A stretch of DNA of 64,000 nucleotides, taken from assembly GCF_024622045.1 (NCBI RefSeq), contig NZ_JANKBP010000001.1; one strand, written 5' to 3'. Numbering within the stretch: the first letter of the stretch is position 1; each line of letters begins with the position of its first letter. This document shows positions 52,389-59,316 of the stretch, in pieces. The notes beneath the pieces are model-generated. The model ran no database searches. It had not been told where the DNA came from and saw only the letters and a program-made list of their open reading frames with translations. This DNA is from Rodentibacter caecimuris (GTDB lineage Bacteria > Pseudomonadota > Gammaproteobacteria > Enterobacterales > Pasteurellaceae). The position numbers and the translations under genes are program-made.

Positions 52389-53498
52389 CTAGTTAGCTTG
52401 AGTTAAATTGAGCACGTTAATTAGTGCGGTAAAAAATTTGTCGTTTTCATGAGGTAATCCAATACTAATGCGTAAATGATTCGGCATTCCGTAGCCTGCA
52501 ATTGGGCGGACAATCACGCCTTCTCGCAATAACGCCTCATAAATTGGCAGAGCAGGCTTTTTGAAGTCAATTGTAATAAAATTGCCTTTTGAAGGAATAT
52601 AATCCAAGCCGTATTGTTGGCAGAAACTTTCATAACGAGCCATTTCAGTACGGTTATTTGCTGCTACTTTTTCAATGAAGGCATCATCGTTCATCACTGC
52701 GATCGCTGAGGCAAGCGCTAAACTATTGCAATTAAACGGCTGACGAACACGGTTTAATAAATCGGCAATTTCAGGATTGGACACTGCATAGCCAATCCGT
52801 AAACCGGCTAATCCGTAGGCTTTCGAGAGCGAACGGGAAACAATGAGATTTGGATATTTTTTCAATAAACCGAAAGAATCGACCCGTTCTTCAGGGAGGG
52901 TAAATTCCGTATAAGCTTCGTCCAATATGACCAGTACGTTTTCCGGTACTTTTGCCAAGAACGCATCAATTTCTTGTTCCGTTAGAAAATTCCCCGTCGG
53001 ATTGTTCGGATTCGCAATAAAAATTAATTTGGTTTTGTCGGAAAGTGCGGTTAAAAATCCCGTTAAATTATGTCCCCAATCCTTTGCCGGAATTTCTTTT
53101 GCGGTAGCATTAATCGCCTTTGTAACAAGAGGATAAACGATAAAAGCATATTGTGAATAAATGATTTCGTCCTCTTCACAGGCAAAAGTATGGGCGAAGA
53201 GTTCAAGCAAATCGTTTGAACCGTTGCCTAGAGTAATTTGATTCGGCTGAACACCAAATTTTTTTGCAATGGTTTGTTTTAGCTCAAAGCCATTTGCATC
53301 GGGATAACGGGTAAGTTGATCTAGCTGTTTGATAATTTCTTGTTTCGCACTTTCGGGAAAACCGAATGGGTTTTCATTAGAGGCAAGTTTAACGATATTA
53401 GAAATACCGAGTTCACGTTCAAGCTCTTCAATCGGTTTACCCGCTTGATAAGGTGAGAGGGATTTTACGCCTTGATTGGCGATGTTGATGTATTGCAT
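52389..53498 (-). CDS. hisC: Histidinol-phosphate aminotransferase
   Basis: PLP-dependent aminotransferase (fold type I), 369 residues. The Schiff-base Lys lies in SRSLSKAYGLAGLRIGY. Marks are LASNENPFG near the N-terminus and ANPNNPTGNFL. It may serve histidine synthesis or aromatic transamination; no other his gene is nearby. It follows serC by 77 bp, which includes a small hairpin (GGGCGT/ACGCCC at 53530-53547). Confidence 0.94.
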   Translation of the reverse strand: MQYINIANQGVKSLSPYQAGKPIEELERELGISNIVKLASNENPFGFPESAKQEIIKQLDQLTRYPDANGFELKQTIAKKFGVQPNQITLGNGSNDLLELFAHTFACEEDEIIYSQYAFIVYPLVTKAINATAKEIPAKDWGHNLTGFLTALSDKTKLIFIANPNNPTGNFLTEQEIDAFLAKVPENVLVILDEAYTEFTLPEERVDSFGLLKKYPNLIVSRSLSKAYGLAGLRIGYAVSNPEIADLLNRVRQPFNCNSLALASAIAVMNDDAFIEKVAANNRTEMARYESFCQQYGLDYIPSKGNFITIDFKKPALPIYEALLREGVIVRPIAGYGMPNHLRISIGLPHENDKFFTALINVLNLTQAN

Positions 53499-53575
53499 AA
53501 TTTTATATTGAATTTATATTGAAACATAAGGGCGTATTAGCACGCCCGTATTTGATGTAAAACAGATTATTGTGC

Positions 53576-54661
53576 TTAAGATAAATTTTCGGCTTCAAAT
53601 TTTTGCATAAATTTGATGAGTGCTTCCACGCCTTCTAACGGCATTGCATTATAAATAGAGGCACGCATACCGCCTAATACTTTATGTCCTTTTAGGGCTT
53701 GTAAGCCGGCAGCTGTTGCTTCTGCTACGAATTTTGCATCCAATTCCGGGTTACCGGTAACGAAGGTAACATTCATTGTGGAGCGATTTTCTTTTGCCAC
53801 AACATTTCGATAGAGCTTGCTGGAGTCTATATAATCATAAAGGGTTTTAGCCTTTAGTTCATTTCGCTTGGCAAGCACTTTCAAGCCACCGAGTGCTTTA
53901 ATATGTTTAAATACTAAAGAGCATAAATACCATGCAAAAGTTGGTGGGGTATTGATCATAGAATCTGCGCCGGATTGTATGGCATAGTTCCAAATAGAAG
54001 GCGTTTCTTTGCGTGCATTGCCAATTAAATCTTCACGTACAATCACCAATGTGATCCCAGCTGGGCCGAGATTTTTTTGTGCGCCGGCATAAATTATGCC
54101 GAATTTGCTAATATCAATTTCACGAGAAAGAATATTAGAAGACATATCCGCGACAAGTACGGCATTTCCAACCTTTGGTACGTCAAAAATTTCTACGCCG
54201 CTAATAGTTTCATTAGGGCAATAATGGACGTAATCATATTGATCGGCGATATCAGAAAAATCAAGGTGGGTAATATGGGTTTTATCAACATTCTCAACAA
54301 TGCTAATTTCATCAATTTCCGCAAAATTACGGGCTTCTTTTGCCGCAGTAGCAGACCAATGCCCACTGTTTAAGTAAAGTGCTTTGCCTTTTTTACCAAT
54401 CAAATTCATTGGTAGTGCGGCAAATTGACCCCGTGCACCGCCTTGTAAAAAGAGTACTCGGTAGTTATCAGGAATGTTATACACTTCACGCAAATCTTTT
54501 TCCGCTTCAGTGATGAGTTCCATAAAATATTTACCACGGTGACTAACTTCCATCACGGAAACATTTTGTTCCAACCAGTTAGTCAGTTCTGATTGTGCTT
54601 GGTGTAATACTTCAGGAAAAATCATTGCCGGACCGGCACTAAAATTGAAGACTTGTGACAT
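53576..54661 (-). CDS. serC: Phosphoserine aminotransferase
   Basis: Makes 3-phosphoserine in serine synthesis, and acts in pyridoxal phosphate synthesis. 361 residues: FNFSAGPAMIF at the N-terminus, LFLQGGARGQFAA, VADMSSNILSREID, PLP Lys in YAGAQKNLGPAG, and C-terminal GGMRASIYNAMP. Pairs with hisC as in H. influenzae. Weak ribosome site. Confidence 0.97.
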   Translation of the reverse strand: MSQVFNFSAGPAMIFPEVLHQAQSELTNWLEQNVSVMEVSHRGKYFMELITEAEKDLREVYNIPDNYRVLFLQGGARGQFAALPMNLIGKKGKALYLNSGHWSATAAKEARNFAEIDEISIVENVDKTHITHLDFSDIADQYDYVHYCPNETISGVEIFDVPKVGNAVLVADMSSNILSREIDISKFGIIYAGAQKNLGPAGITLVIVREDLIGNARKETPSIWNYAIQSGADSMINTPPTFAWYLCSLVFKHIKALGGLKVLAKRNELKAKTLYDYIDSSKLYRNVVAKENRSTMNVTFVTGNPELDAKFVAEATAAGLQALKGHKVLGGMRASIYNAMPLEGVEALIKFMQKFEAENLS

Positions 54662-54842
54662 CGTATTGCCTCATTTTTAGAAAATAATGCTCCACGTTTT
54701 ATCACTATAAAATTGGATAATCAACGTTTTTTAGAAAAATCTTTGCTTTTTTTGTATCGGTCGGAAAATTTAAATTTAAGGTTTTGACGAATAGGGAAAA
54801 AAAAGCTAAATTACAGCCAATAATTTTGTTGGGAGAGCAACT

Positions 54843-55196
54843 ATGGAAACCGTAAATAAACAATCTTTTCAAGACGTGTTGGAATATGTGCGTATGTATC
54901 GTTTAAAAAACAAGCTGAAACGTGATATTGAAGACATCAGCCGTAAAATTCGTGACAATCAAAAACGGGTGTTACTACTTGATAACTTAAATCAATATAT
55001 TCGTGATGATATGGATATTGCAGATGTACGTGCCATTATTGAAAATATGCGTGATGATTATGAAACACGTATTGATGATTACACTATTCGTAGTGCAGAA
55101 CTTTCTACGCAACGCCGTGAAATCAGTGGAAAAATGAAAGACCAAAAGAAATCTCACGCCGAATTATTAAAAAAATCAAATAAAATTACGGCATAA
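54843..55196 (+). CDS. Small coiled-coil protein of unknown function
   Basis: 117 residues, highly charged and almost entirely helical: FQDVLEYVRMYRLKNKLKRD, then NQKRVLLLDNLNQYI and a C-terminal Lys-rich coil. No Cys and no membrane segment. The pattern suggests a nucleic-acid or protein-binding coiled coil, but no family was recognised. Start ATG after GGGAGAG. Monocistronic, with a strong uptake-signal terminator right after the stop. Confidence 0.82.
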   Translation: METVNKQSFQDVLEYVRMYRLKNKLKRDIEDISRKIRDNQKRVLLLDNLNQYIRDDMDIADVRAIIENMRDDYETRIDDYTIRSAELSTQRREISGKMKDQKKSHAELLKKSNKITA

Positions 55197-55201
55197 AAAC
55201 G

Positions 55202-55233
55202 ACCGCACTTTTAGCCCAAGTGCGGTTTTTTTT
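55202..55233 (+). terminator. Inverted uptake-signal terminator
   Basis: ACCGCACTT (55202), loop TTAGCCC, AAGTGCGGT (55218), then eight T. The two cores are in the reverse order to most other pairs here. Confidence 0.93.
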
Positions 55234-55574
55234 GTTACGTCGTTGTTATACAAAACGTTAAATCAATTAAAAAATTTTAAAATTCCTATCCGAATTTTAT
55301 TTAGTGGAGATTTTCATACAGTCGTTATTAAGTTCGAGTTTACTGCTTGGTGAGTTCTATATGAAATAAAACGTTTTTATCATGAGCAAGTCGGGTTAAG
55401 GTTAATTAAAGTCGTAAAATGCACTTTAATATGTCGGACATACTGGTAAATTTGCCTGTAATTTAACTCAATGTAAAGAAGTTTAGGGGGGATAATTGAC
55501 CTTATGGACCTGTGCTTACGTTATCCTTTAACAATAAAACATAGCCCTTATCTACACTTTTAAGAGGAAATTCA
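55234..55574. other. 341-bp stretch without a recognised gene
   Basis: AT-rich DNA before the Sel1 repeat gene. Only very short ORFs were seen. The last 60 bp should hold the promoter and the ribosome site (AAGAGGAAA). A run of six G at 55486-55491 is notable. No hairpin with a T run, uptake signal or known regulatory site was recognised. Confidence 0.5.
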
Positions 55575-56555
55575 ATGAAATTAGAAAAAATCTTGCTAGT
55601 TGCGTCACTTTTCACTTTTTCAAGCACAAGTATTAACGCATTAACTCATATTAATTCGGCAGATAGCTTGTATAAACAAGCGAAAATTGCTGATGAACAA
55701 AAAGATTACAAAAATGCTTTTGATTTATTTAAATCCTTGGCAGAGCTTGGGGATGCTAGGGGACAAAATGGTCTAGGAGTGATGTATTACCAGGGACATG
55801 GCGTAAAACAGGATTATCAGCAAGCACTCAAGTGGTATCAAAAAGCAGTAGAACAAGGCGATGCAAAGGCTCAAAATAATTTAGGTGTGATGTATTTCTA
55901 CGGACAGGTTGTGGAGCAGGATTATCACCAAGCTGTGAAATGGTATCGGAAATCAGCAGAACAAGGATATGAAAGAGCCCAGACTAATTTAGGTATGATG
56001 TATGCCAATGGGTTAGGTGTAAAACAGGATTATCATCAAGCAGTGATACTGTATCAAAAGGCGGTAGAAAAAGGACTTGCAGAGGCTCAATCGAATTTAG
56101 CATGGATGTATTATTACGGACTCGGTGTGAGGCAGGATTATGATCAAGCGATGAATTGGTACCAAAAAGCAGCAGAGCAAGGGTTTGCAGAAGCTCAAAA
56201 TAATTTAGCATGGATGTATGAAAACGGACAAAGTGTAAAACAGGATTATCACCAAGCCGTGAAATGGTATAAAAAAGCAGCAGAGCAAGGAGATGTTGAT
56301 GGGCAATATAATCTTGCTGGGATGTATGCCAATGGATATGGTGTGAAACAGGATTACCACCAAGCAGTGAAGTGGTATAAAAAAGCGGCAGAGCAAGGTG
56401 CACAGGATGCGCAATATAATTTGGGAGTGATTTATGAAAACGGATATGGTGTTCGTCAAAATAAATCTCAAGCAAAAGAGTGGTTTGGCAAAGCTTGTGA
56501 TAATGCTCTGCAGAACGCTTGTGATGAATACCGTAGGCTAAATACAACTCCCTAA
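55575..56555 (+). CDS. Secreted Sel1-repeat (TPR-like) protein
   Basis: 326 residues. Signal peptide MKLEKILLVASLFTFSSTSI ending near INA|LTH. From residue 44 there are seven full 36-residue Sel1-like repeats with the consensus DYHQAVKWYKKAAEQG, then AQxNLGxMYxNGxGVKQ, followed by a partial eighth unit and a C-terminal capping helix with two Cys. Such solenoids serve as periplasmic scaffolds or in host interaction. The partner is unknown. Start ATG after AAGAGGAAA. Confidence 0.9.
   Translation: MKLEKILLVASLFTFSSTSINALTHINSADSLYKQAKIADEQKDYKNAFDLFKSLAELGDARGQNGLGVMYYQGHGVKQDYQQALKWYQKAVEQGDAKAQNNLGVMYFYGQVVEQDYHQAVKWYRKSAEQGYERAQTNLGMMYANGLGVKQDYHQAVILYQKAVEKGLAEAQSNLAWMYYYGLGVRQDYDQAMNWYQKAAEQGFAEAQNNLAWMYENGQSVKQDYHQAVKWYKKAAEQGDVDGQYNLAGMYANGYGVKQDYHQAVKWYKKAAEQGAQDAQYNLGVIYENGYGVRQNKSQAKEWFGKACDNALQNACDEYRRLNTTP
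55704..56459 (+). repeat. Seven tandem 108-bp units inside the Sel1 gene
   Basis: Each unit encodes one 36-residue repeat. Neighbouring units share long DNA identity (for example the AAACAGGATTATCACCAAGC stretch), so copy number could change by recombination. Confidence 0.85.
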
Positions 56556-56597
56556 TATTGAAGGAGGCGACAAATAAAAGTCAACTTTATGCAATGG

Positions 56598-57083
56598 TTA
56601 GATAATGTTGATTTTTTTCATTGAATGATGGGTGAAATATGCGCCTAACTCCGTGATATCCTTTCCATCGGGAAGGGTTAGATTAGGTGCGATCTCCATC
56701 AAGGGTAGCACGACAAATTCCCGATTATGCATATCATAGTGAGGCACTGTGAGACGTTCGTTTTGAATAATTTCATTACCATAAAGTAGAATATCCAAAT
56801 CCAATGTTCGTTCACCCCAGCGGCGCAAACGCACCCTCCCTTGTTCATTTTCGATTTGTTGTAATTCATCTAATAATGATAATGGGGGAAGGGCGGTTTC
56901 TATTTTTGCCACTGCATTGACATAATCCGGCTGATCTTGTGGGCCGAGCGGTTTGCTTTGATAAAACGAACTTACCGCAATGAAACGGGTTTGCGGCAAG
57001 TTTTCTATCGCTTTTAACGCGCTATTAAGTTGTTTAGAGGGGGTATTTAAATTGCTACCTAGAGCAATATATACGGTTATCAT
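56598..57083 (-). CDS. folK: Hydroxymethyldihydropterin pyrophosphokinase
   Basis: Folate synthesis: pyrophosphorylates 6-hydroxymethyl-7,8-dihydropterin. 161 residues with YIALGSNLNTP at the N-terminus, FYQSKPLGPQDQPDYVNAV, and the signature GERTLDLDILLYGNE. One base separates its start from the pcnB stop, so translation is coupled. Last gene of dksA-pcnB-folK. Confidence 0.96.
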   Translation of the reverse strand: MITVYIALGSNLNTPSKQLNSALKAIENLPQTRFIAVSSFYQSKPLGPQDQPDYVNAVAKIETALPPLSLLDELQQIENEQGRVRLRRWGERTLDLDILLYGNEIIQNERLTVPHYDMHNREFVVLPLMEIAPNLTLPDGKDITELGAYFTHHSMKKINII

Positions 57084-57084
57084 A

Positions 57085-58545
57085 TTATTCTATCGGTCTG
57101 GGTTTATGGCGTTTACGGGAACGAAAGTATTTTTTCTTCGGTTTTGGGTGTAAAGATTGTTGTTCTTTTACCAGTTGATTACGCTGATCATGATTACTGA
57201 ATTGATACTCGTGCCACCACTTAGCAAGCTCAATGGTATCTCCGCCTTCAATTTCTGCGCGCATTGCTAATAGATCAAAAGCGGCGCGAAATTTAGGATG
57301 TTCCATCACGCGTGTAGGTGCAGAACCGGTGCGTTTAAGCAATTGTAACTGCAAAAACCAAATATCACGAATCACTGTGGTATGACGGCGCGGTGCAGCT
57401 AAGGTTTGACAAAATAAATCCAATATTTCATTGCCGGCAAGGGCATAGGCATCATGGTTATTTAATCCGCCTTCATTTTTTAATATTTCCACTTTTTCAC
57501 GTAATGGATACCAGAAAAATGCAGCAAATAAAAATGCCGGATTAATACGCAATTTATCAGCGACACGTTCATCCGTTGAGTTGAGCGCAGTAACCATCAT
57601 GCGTTCGGCAAAACTGTCTTCTTTTTCCGTAAAAAAAGGCAGGAGGCTGGGAAATAGTTGTTCAAACAAGCCGTATTGGCGGAGTAAACGGTAGGTTTTT
57701 ACGCCATGACCGGTTTGTAATAATTTTAAACTTTCATCAAATAAACGTGCCGGCGGAATATTTTTTAGCAAATAAGCCAATTCTTGAATAGGTTGTTCGC
57801 TTGGTTTTTCAAGAAACATATCCAATTTTGCCATAAAACGGATGGCACGTAGCATTCGTACGGGATCTTCTTGATAACGGGTTATCGGCTCGCCAATTAA
57901 GCGTAATTTACCTGCCTTTAAATCCTCAATCCCGTTAAAATAATCGCGTAATGTATTATCTTGAGGATTGTAATAAAGGGCATTTATCGTGAAATCACGG
58001 CGCTCCGCATCTTGTTCAATGGTGCCGTATACGTTATCACGCAGGAGCATTCCCTCATGGCTTTGTTTTGCTTGGCGTTCATTACGTGCGTCGTTGTGAT
58101 TGGCACGAAAAGTCGCCACTTCAATAATATCGCGACCAAACATAATATGCGCGAGACGAAAACGGCGACCGACCAATCGACATTGGCGTTGGAAAATATT
58201 TTGGATTTGTTCCGGACGGGCATTGGTGGCGACATCAAAATCTTTTGGATGCTTACCCAATAACATATCTCGAATAGAACCGCCAACAATATAGGCTTCA
58301 AATCCTTGGCGTTGTAATTTTTCAACCACCGAGAGTGCATTACGGCTAAACATACGTGGATGAATACCAAAGTTTGTCGCCTTAATCACACTTTTATCAT
58401 AACGATGAGACTGATTGGCTGTTTTTTTATTTACATATTGCCCAGTAGGTTGCTCAACTCGTCTAGAATGAGCTTTTGCTTGGTGTGCATTTTGCGGTAG
58501 CACTTTTTTCTTTTTGCCAAACAAATTTTTAATATAAGTAAGAAT
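57085..58545 (-). CDS. pcnB: Poly(A) polymerase I, probably with an AUU start
   Basis: Adds 3' poly(A) tails that promote RNA decay. Nucleotidyltransferase motif GGSIRDMLLGKHPKDFDVATNA, then RRFRLAHIMFG and EVATFR; Arg/Lys-rich C-terminus. No ATG exists near the 5' end. A TTG at 58524 is possible (479 residues), but the ATT at 58543-58545 lies 6 nt after GGAG and gives MLTYIKNLFGKKKKVL, which lines up with the E. coli start MFTRVANFCRKVL. E. coli pcnB is known to start at AUU. That gives 486 residues. Confidence 0.93.
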   Translation of the reverse strand: MLTYIKNLFGKKKKVLPQNAHQAKAHSRRVEQPTGQYVNKKTANQSHRYDKSVIKATNFGIHPRMFSRNALSVVEKLQRQGFEAYIVGGSIRDMLLGKHPKDFDVATNARPEQIQNIFQRQCRLVGRRFRLAHIMFGRDIIEVATFRANHNDARNERQAKQSHEGMLLRDNVYGTIEQDAERRDFTINALYYNPQDNTLRDYFNGIEDLKAGKLRLIGEPITRYQEDPVRMLRAIRFMAKLDMFLEKPSEQPIQELAYLLKNIPPARLFDESLKLLQTGHGVKTYRLLRQYGLFEQLFPSLLPFFTEKEDSFAERMMVTALNSTDERVADKLRINPAFLFAAFFWYPLREKVEILKNEGGLNNHDAYALAGNEILDLFCQTLAAPRRHTTVIRDIWFLQLQLLKRTGSAPTRVMEHPKFRAAFDLLAMRAEIEGGDTIELAKWWHEYQFSNHDQRNQLVKEQQSLHPKPKKKYFRSRKRHKPRPIE

Positions 58546-58571
58546 AATAGACTCCGTTTTTAAAACGCGAA

Positions 58572-58602
58572 AAGTGCGGTCAAAACAACCGCACTTTTTT
58601 TA
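58572..58602. terminator. Inverted uptake-signal hairpin between dksA and pcnB
   Basis: AAGTGCGGT (58572) and ACCGCACTT (58588) form a stem. On the minus strand the tail is TTCGCG, a poor T run, so dksA transcripts may read through into pcnB. Confidence 0.6.
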
Positions 58603-58615
58603 AATGAATGGTAAA

Positions 58616-59053
58616 TTAACCCGCAACTTGCTTCTCGCGAATTTCTGCAAGGGTTTTACAGTCAATACACAAATCTGCTGTCGGACGGGCTTCTAAACGG
58701 CGAATCCCAATTTCTTCACCGCAAGAATCACAGTAGCCGAAATCATCGGTATCCAATTTTTTCAATGTGGCTTCAATTTTTTTCATTAATTTACGTTCGC
58801 GATCACGATTACGCAATTCTAGGCTGAATTCCTCTTCTTGAGTCGCTCGATCCGCAGGATCCGGAAAGTTAGCCGCTTCATCTTGCATATGAGCAACCGT
58901 ACGTGATGCCTCTTCCACGATTTGTTCGTGCCAAGCCGTTAAGATTTTTTTAAAGTGAAGAAGTTGATTTTCATTCATATATTCTTCATCTTTTTTTGGT
59001 TGATATGGTTTTACGCCTGCCAGCTCTAATAAGCTTAACGTTGCTTTTGACAT
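58616..59053 (-). CDS. dksA: RNA polymerase-binding transcription factor DksA
   Basis: Binds the RNA polymerase secondary channel and potentiates ppGpp. 145 residues. The coiled coil carries the acidic tip DPADRATQEEEF, with the Asp-x-x-Asp-x-A motif. The four-Cys zinc finger is FGYCDSCGEEIGIRRLEARP followed by LCIDCKTLAE. Start ATG after AGGAG. The leader has small hairpins (CGTGAA-C-TTCACG at 59094-59106 and CTCAAT/ATTGAG at 59132-59147). Confidence 0.98.
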   Translation of the reverse strand: MSKATLSLLELAGVKPYQPKKDEEYMNENQLLHFKKILTAWHEQIVEEASRTVAHMQDEAANFPDPADRATQEEEFSLELRNRDRERKLMKKIEATLKKLDTDDFGYCDSCGEEIGIRRLEARPTADLCIDCKTLAEIREKQVAG

Positions 59054-59220
59054 ATCTCACTCCTAATACAAACAGAATTTAAGCGTGAACTTCACGACTT
59101 CCTGTCATTATCATTAATAATTTGCTCTCAATTTTTATTGAGAAACCCACCTTTTTGAGGGCGATATAAATATCAGATGTTGCCCCTTTTAGCAAACAAA
59201 ATTTCCTCACTAAAATTTTA

Positions 59221-59242
59221 TTTTGCGATCAAGATCTCAAAA
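59221..59242 (+). promoter_or_regulatory. CRP-S (Sxy-dependent) competence site upstream of rec2
   Basis: TTTTGCGATC, two bases, GATCTCAAAA: a 22-bp near-palindrome differing from the ideal CRP-S site by one base (T for G in the second half). The TGCGA core marks it as CRP-S rather than CRP-N. rec2 is a known member of the Haemophilus CRP-S competence regulon. Confidence 0.88.
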
Positions 59243-59316
59243 TTTAGGAGAAAAGATTGTTTGCTAATTTAAAAATACATAGTGTGCGCACATTTCATTC
59301 ATTACTCTTATTCCCA

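Noticed and set aside
55704..56459. Regular tandem repeats suggesting a CRISPR array
   Set aside because: The units are 108 bp, stay in frame and encode Sel1 helices; there are no short direct repeats with unique spacers.
55984..56547. 187-codon antisense ORF opposite the Sel1 gene
   Set aside because: The repetitive peptide is just the complement of the Sel1 repeats.
59257..59316. TTG 59257 as the rec2 start
   Set aside because: Good ribosome site, but it lies only 14 bp from the CRP-S site, where the competence transcript is unlikely to have begun. Kept as an alternative in the rec2 entry.
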